Source of the DNA: Pelargonium cotyledonis
Taxonomy: Eukaryota; Streptophyta; Magnoliopsida; Geraniales; Geraniaceae
Assembly: GCA_036897625.1 (NCBI GenBank)
Contig: JAYMTA010000233.1
Location: 1-33,963, forward strand
Direction of reading: 5' to 3'
DNA: 33,963 nt
Shown here: piece after piece, positions 1-10,498 of the stretch
Layout of the letters: each line of letters starts with the position of its first letter
Position numbering within the stretch: the stretch's first letter is position 1
Notes under the pieces: generated by a model
Told to the model about the DNA's origin: nothing
Database searches by the model: none
The model's input: only the letters and a program-made list of their open reading frames with translations
Position numbers and translations under genes: made by a program

Positions 1-970
1 TTGTACAAAGTTAATAGTTCATATATCTATTTGTACAAAGTTTTATAAAGTGGGTCTATTTGTACGTTTGGTGAAAGTTCATGTATGAAAAATATGCATG
101 TCTCTAATAAAATTGAATAATAGGGGAGAGGGGCAGGTGAACAAATTGTTTTGTCCTGTGTGGGTGAAAATTGAATTTGACTAAATTGTATGTCCTTTAT
201 GAAAGCTACTTTCCTTCGTGGAAGCTCACAAGTAACAAATCTAGACGTTTCCAAAATCATCCACGTCAGCACGGGTCCTTGTGGTCAATGCACGGGTGGC
301 AATTTCGTTATTTTATGGATTTGACAGGGAGGATTTCATAAATAAAAGCGAAACAATTGTTAGAGCCGTTAACAACACAAATCCTTTAAATGCGATATTG
401 TTGGCAGTGGCACATCCGTGTTCTGTGGTCCCACTCCTCCAAGACAGGGTTCTTTTTCAATTTCAGATATTTCTGAGGCACACCCCGTAATTTGTTTTAT
501 TAACAAAAAAATACCTTTTATGAATTTGATTTTTAAATTTAACCCGCCCTTCAAGTTAACGTTCAAATTTAAATTTTCAAATTTCCGTTTGTGTTTTCTT
601 TAATTTTAATCCAATTGGAGTGTAGCTAACTGCCAATAGTTAACGTTCGAATCTATAATGACAATTTTTGACACCATAGTAATTACTATCATACTCAATT
701 AGTCCTAAGTTAATTGTCTATTTTTAAATATAAAAATTTGACTTAAAAATATTGTCTATTTTTTTATATTAGTTAATTAATTATGTATGTACATAATTAT
801 CTATATTTTAAGTCGATATATACCATTGTTGAGCAACAACAAAATCGATATATACCAAAGAAAGAGGATAAAAAAAGGCATTATTGGATATGAATGTATT
901 TAAAAAACTAGATTTGTGGGAGATAAACTTAAGTTGATGTCATGATTTGTACTAGATTTCCATGTATAAA
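1..970. other. AT-rich intergenic stretch without a recognisable gene
   Basis: Stops are frequent in all frames, and the short open frames resemble no family I know. A few short direct repeats occur, such as TTGTACAAAG at 1-10 and 31-40 and CTATTTGTAC at 27-36 and 56-65. Positions 700-860 are very AT-rich. I can support no promoter, RNA gene or complete element here. Confidence 0.6.
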
Positions 971-986
971 ATGCAATCATTATCTC

Positions 987-1004
987 TTTTTTTTTTTTTT
1001 TTTT
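987..1004. repeat. T18 homopolymer
   Basis: This is an uninterrupted run of 18 T. It lies just left of the plastid rRNA-like fragment. A shorter T-run (1212-1221) lies on the other side, at about the same distance from the repeated TATTAATAG..TGTTGCA motif, so the flanks of the fragment resemble each other. Confidence 0.9.
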
Positions 1005-1034
1005 AAGAACAATGTAACTATTAATAGTGTTGCA

Positions 1035-1175
1035 TTAACGTAACGGAGGCGTGTAAAGGTTTCCTCGAGTCGGACGGAAATTGGCCTGCGAGTGTAAAGA
1101 CAGAAGGTAGCTTGATTGCAAGAACCCACCCGTCGAGCAGGGACAAAAGTCTGCTTTAGTGACCACGATTTATTG
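1035..1175 (+). pseudogene. Degraded plastid-type 23S rRNA fragment (domain V region), probable NUPT
   Basis: Blocks typical of chloroplast large-subunit rRNA appear in the right order on the plus strand: GTAACGGAGGCG (about 1040-1051), AAAGGTTTCCTCGAGTC, GACGGAAATTGG, AGCTTGATTGCAAGA and CCCACCCGTCGAGCAGGGAC. Compared with plastid 23S as I remember it, most differences look like C-to-T or G-to-A changes, as expected of methylated nuclear DNA. Only about 130 nt of a roughly 2.8-kb gene remains, so it cannot function. It is a nuclear insertion of plastid origin or a copy of one. A mitochondrial or bacterial origin is less likely because those versions differ around the AAAGGTTTCCTC block. No alignment was run. 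Confidence 0.72.
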
Positions 1176-1204
1176 GCTGAGTGTCTCAACCAATAAATCG
1201 TGGT
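1162..1204. repeat. 43-bp near-perfect palindrome (hairpin)
   Basis: The arm ACCACGATTTATTGG at 1162-1176 pairs perfectly with CCAATAAATCGTGGT at 1190-1204. The interior continues as C, TGAG, TGT, CTCA, A. The whole would fold as 19 base pairs with one C/A mismatch and a 3-nt loop. It begins where the similarity to 23S rRNA fades out. It may be a terminal inverted repeat end or a snap-back repair product. Confidence 0.9.
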
Positions 1205-1484
1205 TAAGAGTATTTTTTTTTCTCAATTATTAATAGATAGTGTTGCACTGTTCAAGAACACGAGTCCTAATTTGTGATATGAGCTACTATTTTCCCTACC
1301 CCTAATCAGCTCTGCTTAATTGCCTATTACCATTCATGAAACATATATAAACATAAATTAACCATGCAACAACATTGTCTAGCAACAAATTACTAGAGTT
1401 TGTTCAATGTATTAAAATTTGAACAAGTCCCATGCATATACCTACCACACCACCTTTTTTTATGATGAAAAACAGCAGGACACC

Positions 1485-4400
1485 TTAATCATTAGGCAAA
1501 ATTAGCCGGTTATTAGCCGGCACAGTATGATTACAGTCCTTGGAAAGCAAGTTCAACACATCCACAGGCGGGTGGACAAAATACAAAGCCGAGCTAGAAC
1601 TAGAAATACCATAGCTATTAAAACAAACATAAGCCATAAAATCAGCAACGGCGTTAGCTGATCTCTTCACAACTAGCAGCATGTAGTCTTCAATCCGATT
1701 CAATTTTTCCCTACAATCCAGAATAAGAGATCGAAGAGGATGTGAAGAGATGTCAACAACAAAGATCAAATGAGGTATGTTAGCTGCATCCACTTCAAAG
1801 ATAACTTTAGAAAGATTCAAAGTAACAGCCACATCAATAGCACAATAGAGAGCATGAAGCTCAGCAGCTTCACTATTGCACCGGCCAATAAATTTCGATA
1901 ACCCTCCCAACCAATTCCTTTTCAAGTCCCTGATACTTACCCCAGCACTGCTTAAGCCTGGATTACCTAAGCAAGACCCATTAGAATTAACCTTGGTCCA
2001 ATATAAAGAAGGGGGAATCCATTTAGTATCATTTAAGTTCACAGTCACAGAATCAGAAAAGGAAGAGCCAGTGGTGGTGAGAAAAAAGAATTCAACTACC
2101 AAAGCTTTAATTTTGAAAATCAGAGCAGAAGGGGAATTGAAGGAATCTTGGAATAGACAAAGGTTTCTATCCAACCAAATTAGCCAGCATCCATAGGCAA
2201 AAACAACATTCCAAGGAATCAACAAATTGCTTTGAGAAGAATCAGAGATGTGGAAGGAAAACCAATTCAAAAAAAGACCCATTAGTAAACACAGGTAATC
2301 CTAGACTTTCCCAAATCCAAACAGCAAAGCTGCACTTCCTAAGAATGTGTTCTAAATTTTTAGAAGAACGAAAACTTCTGTGACAGTTTTTATCAATCAA
2401 GGCTATTCTTTTAAACAGAAAATCTTTTGAAGGAACCCCTTCATGAAAACACAACCAAATGAACAGTTTGACCCTCTTTTGGCACCTAAGACTCCAAACC
2501 AAATTCCAAACATACTCATCAATCGTACCAGGTTGATCACTAGGAAGGTTATCATGCTGGGAGTAATACACTGATTTAATAATGAATTCTCCCTTCTTAG
2601 AAGGACCCCAAAAAGGCATGTTCTCAGTACTGGACTCAGGAAGAAAAGGGATGACTAACATGCTAAAATTGATAGAAGAAGGGAACGCAAAGGATAATTT
2701 GGACAAATCCCAGTTGCCACTATCATTCCATAATTGCTTAACGTTCCAAGAGTCTTCAAAACGATTCAGAGGGCCTTCTATGCTAGCTCTAAGACTCTTT
2801 GGACCCCACCATCTATCATACCACACATGCACTTTTAACCCATTGCCTAAGCTCCAAGCAATCACCTCATCCATTAGAGAATTTGCTACTTCTATACCTC
2901 TCTTAATGATGGACTTACAAGACTTAGCTCTACCATACTTGGCATAAAACAACTTCCCCCAAAGAATGTCAGGCTTGGTTCTAAGGTTCTAGCTGAGTTT
3001 AGACAGCAAAGCAAGGTTCCTAATCTTAGAGATTTTGATGCCAAAGCCAACCTTAGCTTTGTTGGCAGTAACTTTGGTCCATCTAACCTTAGGAAGTTTC
3101 CTCTTATCATTATCCCCTCCCCAAAAGAAATTCCTACTCAGGGCATCAAGTTTCGTATGGACAGAAGAAGGAAGAGGAACCACACTCATAAAATAAGTAG
3201 GGATAGCAGCCATCACTGACTTGATAAGAGTAGCTCTATCAGCCATGGAAAGGAATCTACTCTTCCACCCATCAAGCTTACTTTTTACCTTGTCTATGAT
3301 AAAGTTGAAGTCTTTAGCATGATAAGAACCATTGAGGATAGGGAAGCCAAGATACTTACCAAAATGATTGCTAAAGGACCAAGGAAGGATGTTAGAAACA
3401 TTAACTTTATCCATCATAGAGACAGACTTTGAAAAAACAATCCTAGACTTTTGAGCACTAATGATCTGACCAGAAACAGAGCAAAAAAGATCCAATACAC
3501 TCTTAACACATTCCACAGACTTAGTTTTGACAGAGCTGAAGAACACTATGTCATCAGCAAACAAGAGGTGAGAGAAAATAGGATCATTCTTCACAGAAGC
3601 AAAAGGGATCCAATCTTTGGACAGAACTTTCTCTTCAATACTCCTAGAGAGGAATTCCATACAAAGAATAAAGAGAAATGGAGACATAGGATCACCTTGT
3701 CTGAGACCCCTAGCAGGTTTGAAAGCCTCAGAGGGACTCCTATTGATCAGGACAGCTAAACTGGTAGATCTCACACAACTCATAATGAGATCAATAAACT
3801 TAGAGTCAAAGTTGTAGGAGACTAACATAACTTCAATAAAGCTCCACTCAATCCTATCATAGGCTTTTTCCAGATCCAACTTAATGGCCATCCAGCCATG
3901 CTTACCTCTATTCCTAGCCATAGAATGAAGAATCTTATGCACAATGATGATATTATCAGAGGCACCTCTGCCTTTCACAAAACCACCTTGCAAATGATTC
4001 ACCATAAAAGGGATTAAAGGCTTGAGTCTGTTCACAAAGATTTTAGACAAAATCTTATATGTAGAGTTGCAAAGACTAATAGGCCTAAATTGGGAGATGG
4101 ACTCAGGATTGCTAAATTTGGGGATGAGAGCCACAAAAGTCTCATTCCAACTTAACGGAACAGAGGAAGAAGAAAAACTAAGTTGGATGGCTTTACAAAT
4201 ATCCTTACCCAAAACATCCCAATTGTTTTGGAGAAAACCAGAATGAAACCCATTAGGACCTGGGGCTTTGAGAGCCCCCAAGCTAAAAGCAGCTACCTTA
4301 ATTTCCTGGAACAAAGGAACAACATACAAATCCTTATGGAACACATGATTAAAAATCACAAGAGAGAACCAGCTGAAGCTAGAGGGAGAAGAGAAAATGT

Positions 4401-5598
4401 CAACAAAGAACCCCTTAATGTAGTCTCTTAATTCCCTATCACCCACAATGGCCAGACCATTAGGGGAAGTTAACCTCACAATGTTATTTCTCCTAGTTCT
4501 AATCTTAGTGGACAAGTGAAAAAATCTAGTGTTTTGGTTACCACAACTTAACCAATTGACTCTAGACTTACAATGCCAAAACAACTCATCATTTTTGCAA
4601 ATATCAAGCAACTCATCAGAAAGAGCTTTTTTTTTCTGCGCAAGCAACTCAGAAGGAGCAAAGGAAGACAATACCTGAACAGATTTAATTTTGTCTAGTA
4701 AAATAGCCTTTTTTTAAAAAATATTACCAAAAACATCTTTGTTCCACTTAGACAACACTCTAGCAAGCAAGTAGATTTTCTGAAAAACAGGAAGGTCAGA
4801 AGAAGACCAAGCACTGGCCACCAAGGGTTTGAATTGAGGATGAGAAAGCCACATTGGCTAATATTTAAAAGGTTTAGGAAGTCTCATACCAAGAGAAGAC
4901 TTAGTAGAAAACAGAATAGGGCAATGATCAGATTTGACTCTAGCAAGATGAGTCACAGAAGAATGAGGAAATAAATCCAACCATTCAGCATTAATCAAAA
5001 ATCGATCTAATCTTTCCTCAATCCTATCAGCTAACTTCCTAAGATTAGACCAAGTGAACTTAGAACCAGAGAAACCAATATCAATCAAACAACAATCATT
5101 GATACAATCCAAGAAAGCCTGAGACCTATCAAGACTAATAGGATTCCCACCCCTTTTCTCATGTTAATAAATGACCTCATTGAAGTCACCCATAACAATA
5201 GTAGGACCAGATAATCCAGAAAAGCTTTGCCTAAGGTCATCCCACAGAATACCTCTTAAAGCAAAATTTGTGCTAGCATAAATACCAATAAGATTGAAAG
5301 AGATTAGCGAAGAAATTACCTTAACCTTGACCTGAATCTTGTCCCTGGTAGTTTTAATTTCATCCACAATCAATTTGTCCGCATCCCACAGAAGCACCAT
5401 CCCTCCAGAGCTATTGTAGGAGTCCACCATCACATAGCTGTTAAAGCTCAAGCTACCAAATACACTTCTCCCATGCATACCTTCCACTTTCGTTTCAGAT
5501 AGAAGCACCATATTAGGGCGGTGCAGAGCAACCATGGCCTCAAATACAGCCTTGAAATTCCTAGTGACCCCTCTAGAGTTCCAATGGAGTAGATTCAT
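1485..5598 (-). pseudogene. LINE ORF2: endonuclease - reverse transcriptase - RNase H, broken
   Basis: The likely ATG is at 5598 (protein start MNLLHWNSRG, usual for plant LINE ORF2). One frame runs to about 2276 and is cut by four stops at 5164, 4858, 4714 and 2989. A +1 slip in an A7 run (2269-2275, plus strand) is followed by the last frame, ending at 1485. Net length is 1371 codons, normal for the family. Visible motifs: endonuclease LSETKV, MGDFNE and SDHCPI; reverse transcriptase ALIPK, FRPISLC, LDLEKAYDRIEW, RGLRQGDPMSPFLF and the catalytic FADD (3550-3561); a zf-RVT region with C..H..C residues; and an RNase H end with VNSNGS where VN(T)DGS is usual, so the first catalytic Asp is Asn, plus SEAAELHAL and RSANAVADFMA. 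The protein would have nicked DNA and copied its own RNA. This copy cannot make it intact. Confidence 0.93.
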
Positions 5599-6072
5599 GA
5601 GAACATTGGGGTTTGGGATCACATGGGGCGTCGATTCGCTTCTGGACAGAACCAGACTTCTCTCATTCACCTGAAATCTTGGACTTCTCCTGAGCTTCTT
5701 CCCTGGCGAGATCAGTAGTTCGTACTCCTTGAACCCGAACAGCTGACCGTGCTTCCTTGAGTGCGTGACGGAGACGGATAACTCCCTTCCCAGGTATAGT
5801 CTCTGTAGATCCATTTTCCAGTGAGTCCCCATCCACTCCTCCTGAACTAGGGTGAATACTTCGTCCCAGAACTTGCAGGCAATCTCGGATGACGGGCTCC
5901 ACTGAGGACGTCCTTCCGATAGGCTCCAATGAGGATGATCCTCCAATCGACTCCACCGAATGGGCAGAGTGTCCACCATCGCTAAATAATCCGTATCCCT
6001 GTGCCTGATTGGTTCTGCAAATCCCAGAATCTTGATCATCTCGTTGGCCAGCACTTCTTGATTGGTAATCAT
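5599..6072 (-). pseudogene. Remnant of LINE ORF1 3' end / ORF1-ORF2 linker
   Basis: The ORF2 frame stays open upstream of its ATG to 6072 (MITNQEVLANEM..). A second minus-strand frame is also open from 5956 to 5663 and contains DGDSLENGSTETIPGKG and HALKEARSAV, in the style of a gag-like ORF1 tail. I cannot tell which frame was used. No CCHC knuckle or DUF4283-type core is visible, so most of ORF1 is absent. The repeat TGATTGGTAAT occurs at the edge (6059-6069) and 30 bp outside it (6089-6099). Confidence 0.5.
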
Positions 6073-8613
6073 CTCAAATCTAATTATATGATTGGTAATT
6101 TAACATGCATGCAATCATATTACTCACATGCACACGTTATTTGAAATCATTAACATATGTAGTATAGTTTTAATATTAAACATCTATAGCATAACTATAT
6201 GACATTAGCATTCACCTAAATCTTTGATCAACATTTAATACCAAATTATACTTTCACAAACGTGAAATACATACGTAACATTTAGCACATGTAAACTCTA
6301 TGTACCATCACACACCTACACGTAGTTGTATGTTCAATTACTGCAATAATTCTACGTATAATGATTACTGTACACATTATCATCCACTTGAATACTCTCT
6401 TACGTGTGAGTTTTACATTTTTAATTTATCGGTTTACTCAACACGTGCACAATCGAGTTATCACCTACCTGAATATACTCCCTTCACGTGCGATCTTCAC
6501 ATTTTTTTGTTTATCGGCGGGGTCGACACGTGCAAAATCGAAAGTACTGGCCTATGTCTAGATCAAAACCGGCATTGATACTATGTAAGATTCTAATAGT
6601 GGGCTTCCGGTCATAACTAAAATGTATAAAAATATTTAATAGGATTTCAGTTTACGTTTTAAAAACGTGAGACATTTTATCACCCAGTTCAAATACCGTC
6701 GCATAGATATTTTGGAGGCAGTTGATTGTTTTAGATGTTTATGGAAAACATAGATATATATTTGTGGAAATCTATGGGTATAACTATTTGAATCCCGAAA
6801 AGAACTGAAGCTAGGGACCAAGAATATATATAAACTGTGGGTGGTGCACCCTGGTTCAATTGATCAGCAACAACAGAGCCAATTTCGAGTGCAAAAATGG
6901 TAGTATCTACGTACGTACCAGGCGGAACACTTGGCAACACACAGAACTGACACGTAAGTCGATTATCATCAGTTACCTATGTTTGTATGTTCTGTCTGAA
7001 ACAAATGTGAACAAGCTGTTGCAGAAGCTGAACAGCTGTTTGGTTCTTGTAACGTAGTATGCGAAAATATCCTGTGAATATCGGTACTTCACGTCACGTG
7101 TTAAGCCACAACCAACACCTGTCTCTCTTCAATTATACCATAACCTTGCGTCACTTGTCTAAAAATGAGTGTTCGTTTACCGTGAAGTTATGCATCGGTT
7201 TACAGTAACATTTTACGTATGATTATTATCATACAAGTATAAATATTGTTAAGAGACATTATATATGTCTATTTCTGTTGAGTTTATTTTTGTTTATTTT
7301 TTGTTTGATTAGTCGATCTGTGAATCGAGTGACTCATGTGTTAGATAGATCGTCTATTTATGTGTCAGTAAAAAAGAATGGATTCAGTGGATAATTTCTT
7401 ATATTAAGTAGAAACATCAAAACTTGAGTATATAGATATGTAATTCAATATAATTACTAAGAGCATACTATAATTAAGGAGAAAACAATTATATGATGAC
7501 ATATCGTGAAAATGATTTGAATTCAGTTAAGCATGTGAGTTGTAGTTAACAAAGTGATGTAAACTTAGATATTCGTATACGTAACGACTAATTTATATAT
7601 CCAAAAAAATATGATTTAAATTCTGTTTTCTCGTGAAGACGATGGTTTTGCCATATGGTTCGATTCTGTAGGTTTTTGTATCGTTTTCGAGTGAATGAGA
7701 CTGGAATCTAAATTTGGATGCAATTTCTTTTTCATCAATTAATGTATCATCATGGCCCACACCACCAGGCTTCAAATATGGTTACTAATTAACACCTTTT
7801 TTTAATAATAAAAAAATTCCTTATTTTTTTCTTCTTTTTTCCAATTAAAGTTAATACCCGATTTGATACTGTTTCAGAAGAAAAATGTTTTTATTCAATA
7901 TAGTAATCAGTACTAAACAACAAAAGCAAAAAGCAAAAAATTTGAAGTACTTATAATTTAACCTTAATATATAATTCATGTGTTTTTAATTTGCAAGTAT
8001 CTAAGCTAAATTAGGCTTTTAATTAATTAATCGTAAATAATCCAATATCCACAAGCATATGTAGCTGCTACCTAATTTGCACCTGTAAATGTAAAGGACT
8101 CGACAGAATTCAAAACCAGAAGCTTCGTTGGTGATGATGACGCCATTGATATGCTAATGAAACCTTGACTATGTCCTACAAATTTGGTTTCATGTTTATA
8201 GTATTATAATACATAGTTTCATTGTCGTGTTACTTTTAATGATTGATATTTAATATGTTTAATCCAAATCCTATCCAAATTCAAGATTATGTCAACTTAT
8301 AATCCATATAACCAACTAAAAGTCATTTATTGCTAAAGCTATCCTAATTAATTTGTACCCATATTATCCACAAATATGCATACAACTCTTATAATCTCAA
8401 CCAACAACAAACAACAAACAACAACATGAATTTGGATTTTGTTACCTCATGCAGTTAAGCTTAAACTAGATGGATCTTGGCTTTTTGAGTGAGTGAGGTC
8501 AAATACATGCAAGTCTACTTTTCTAGCCGCTCTCGGACTGTCCGACGGATTAATGTCATTCGTCATTCAGGATTCACTAGCTAGTAAAATGAGACAAAAA
8601 TATTCTATACCAT
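6073..8613. other. Intergenic stretch, no gene recognised
   Basis: Strongly AT-rich DNA with stops in all frames and no open frame resembling a known family. It holds the tandem repeat described at 6377-6542 and scattered CACGTG/ACGTG motifs between 6440 and 7100 (for example 7095-7100). I found no tRNA, rRNA or convincing promoter. Old mobile-element debris is likely but cannot be named. Confidence 0.6.
6377..6542. repeat. Two-copy tandem repeat (~82 bp) with CACGTG motifs
   Basis: Unit 1 (6377-6457) and unit 2 (6458-6542) share the order TTATCAxCyAC.TGAATA, CTC..T.ACGTG, TT.ACATTTTT, TTTATCGG, ACACGTGCA and AATCGA. They differ at roughly a fifth of positions, so the duplication is old. Each unit holds a CACGTG palindrome (about 6443 and 6527), the core bound by plant bZIP and bHLH factors. 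No gene starts nearby, so a regulatory role is only a possibility. Confidence 0.75.
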
Positions 8614-8950
8614 TTTTTCACAAACTCGATCAGTGTCAAAACGCTTTTGCACATTGTCATCCAGTATTTATGTGTGTTAATTTGTTTCATTATTTGGAGT
8701 TTAATGCATCTTTATTGGGTTATCTTCAGTATACCGAGCCATGAGGCAATTACACGACTGTTTTTGAAAATTATCAATCCTAATTTGCATTTTACATGAC
8801 TTTTTCACAAACTCGTTTTTATCTAACTTGAGTGTCAGAATTTACTGCGTCTTTATTGGGTTGTCTTCAATATACTGATCATGAGAACGATTATATGACT
8901 ATTTTTAAAAATATCAATTTTCACATGCACTTTTGCATTCGCTTGAGTCG
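8614..8950. repeat. Diverged tandem duplication, period ~187 bp
   Basis: TTTTTCACAAACTCG begins both units at 8614 and 8801. Both then carry a block of the form CTTTATTGGGTT.TCTTCA.TATAC, a CATGAG motif, an ATTA.A.GACT.TTTT block and ATCAATC/TTTTCACATG-like tails. The spacing inside each unit differs by small indels. No coding sequence is apparent. It is probably a duplicated piece of a non-coding repeat. Confidence 0.7.
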
Positions 8951-9228
8951 ATTTTTTTTTCCTTTTTTTACTATATCAATTTAGATGTGAAAATATAAAG
9001 GTACTATATGTAATGAGTCTGGTCCAAATTCATAGTAGAAAAATGGTAATAAAGGAAGGAAAGAAAACAGATAATATAATGTGTTAAATGAAATGTAGGG
9101 GTCGGTTAATGGTTGCATTAAACATAGCAGTTGGGACAACAGAAAATTAAATTTATAAAAAAAATGAAGACGTGAGTCCACAAAATTTATACAACCAAAA
9201 GGACAGGTGTACATACCCAATGTTGACC

Positions 9229-9440
9229 TTTTTTTTTTTTTTTAATTGTAAGTTTTTTGAAGCGAGTCCGCGATTAGTACGTGATCAACATTTTAAAGTC
9301 ATATCATATCACACTAAGATTTTTGAGCTGGATAGGGCAAAAAGCGGGATAAAATTTTTCTTATCAAATTTTAACGCAACTGCACTCTCTAAACTCGAGA
9401 CCTCTGATTTAAGCTGGAACAACTTTTAACTTGTTGATCC
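9229..9440 (-). mobile_element. Degenerate tRNA-derived SINE-like element
   Basis: On the minus strand the element starts near 9440 with GGATCAACAAGTTAAAAG. It then has GAGGTCTCGAGTTTAGAG (9386-9404 on the plus strand), which resembles a decayed pol III B box of the GGTCTCGGGTTCGAG type. It ends in an A-run, seen as T15 at 9229-9243 on the plus strand. Length, order and tail fit plant Au-like SINEs. Flanking CCAATGTTG (9217-9225) and CCAATGCTTG (9439-9448) could be an imperfect target duplication. A related B-box sequence recurs at 14425-14434. Confidence 0.5.
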
Positions 9441-9457
9441 AATGCTTGGCGGTAAAT

Positions 9458-10498
9458 ACTGACTTCTTTTTTACTCATTGAAGACAAACTTGAATACTAA
9501 TAATTTGTAGAAAGCTTGTGCGTTTATTTGTTTTATAATGTACAAATAATGGTACATGTATATAGATTACGTGTGTTATTTAATGGTAGGTGTGGTTTGC
9601 TCAACCATATATATGTTATGAATTTGACCCGAAACTTGCTTATTACATTTTTTTGCTGGACCAAATCAATATGAAATTTACAAAATGGGTTGATGTTAAA
9701 ATAAAATTAAAAAAACTTCTAATGTTCCAAAGTCGAGCACTTGCATTTATCAGTGGGTAACTAAATATTTTTCCTTTTTTCTTTAATTTTATTTCTTACA
9801 ATAATTGCAAAAGTATGGATCAATAATTTACCTTTTTAATGTTTGTTTTAACTTGAACAAAACATATATGAATTGCATGTTAAAAAAGAGAGTACAATCA
9901 AATGTAAATAGATACTATTCTTTGAAAGTTTAAGATTAAAGGAGATTTATAATAGTTTTTGAGAAAACAAATTTCAGATTTTTAAAACTCGAGGTAGCTA
10001 ATTATCGTGGGCAAATATTTTAAGAAAGTCATGTGTCGTAAATTTTTAAATAATGCAGTTATCTGTTAGCAGAAAAAAACCATACAAAAGGTTTATATAA
10101 TTTCTAAATAAAAACTAAAAATAAAAAATAAAAAAGGTTGGAGCAAATGAGTGGGTTTACAAAGTGGGCCTAAAAGCCCAACAAGCTGAATGAATTTCTC
10201 CATTTAATAATACATAGCATACTCTGGCCTAAAATGAGTGTCCTTATTATCATTTCGAGAAAAAAATGAAAAAAAGAACTTAGCCATACAACACAAAGCA
10301 ACACAGAGAGAGCTCAGAGATGAAACAAAACCAACTCATCTATTTTATCCCAATTTACAGATGGAGAGGGATAATATTTCCCCTCCATTTTTCTCACAAT
10401 ATGTCAAATGCTGCTACCTCAAATGGGACCAAAAATAAGAACAAAACTGTACATTGTACTATACAGATGATATATAAGTAAAAGGTTATTTTTGAGTA
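9458..10498. other. Intergenic DNA grading into the GRV2 3' UTR
   Basis: No coding frame is recognisable. The part nearest the GRV2 stop, roughly 10240-10498, should be its 3' UTR because the gene ends at 10499 on the minus strand. I see no perfect AATAAA signal that would fix the end of the transcript. The rest is AT-rich and shows no named repeat. Confidence 0.5.

Larger units (their letters stand above)
1018..1247. repeat. Direct repeats flanking the 23S rRNA-like fragment
   Basis: The left copy at 1018-1034 reads CTATTAATAGTGTTGCA. The right copy at 1228-1247 reads the same apart from its first bases and a 4-bp ATAG insertion after TTAATAG. The copies bracket the rRNA-like fragment and the palindrome. 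They could be a duplicated insertion site or the ends of a small element; the sequence alone does not decide. Confidence 0.5.
1455..6072 (-). mobile_element. LINE (L1 clade) non-LTR retrotransposon, 5'-truncated
   Basis: Read on the minus strand, the segment gives a 3' piece of ORF1 or linker, then a complete but broken ORF2 with endonuclease, reverse transcriptase, zf-RVT and RNase H regions, a very short 3' UTR ending CTGTTTTTCATCAT, and a short A-tail (T-run at 1455-1461 on the plus strand). Most of ORF1, including a CCHC knuckle, is missing, so the copy is 5'-truncated near 6072. This boundary is approximate because plausible coding simply stops there. No convincing target-site duplication was found. 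The element is about 4 kb from the nearest gene and appears unrelated to it. Confidence 0.93.

Noticed and set aside
1..65. TTGTACAAAG motifs resembling Gateway attB/attP cores
   Set aside because: Only the ten-base core matches, and the surrounding bases do not fit an att site. The repeats sit in ordinary AT-rich plant DNA, so vector sequence is unlikely.
980..1189. 69-aa minus-strand open frame
   Set aside because: It is the reverse complement of the 23S rRNA-like fragment plus the T-run. No protein is supported.
1440..6330. Target-site duplication around the LINE
   Set aside because: ACCTACCACACCACC left of the A-tail has only loose similarity to 6304-6320 (CCATCACACACCTAC), and CATGCAT near 1433 and 6105 is too short. 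No duplication can be claimed.
6073..9228. CRISPR array, tRNA or rRNA genes
   Set aside because: No regularly spaced identical repeats and no cloverleaf with both A and B boxes were seen. The tandem repeats here have two diverged units only.
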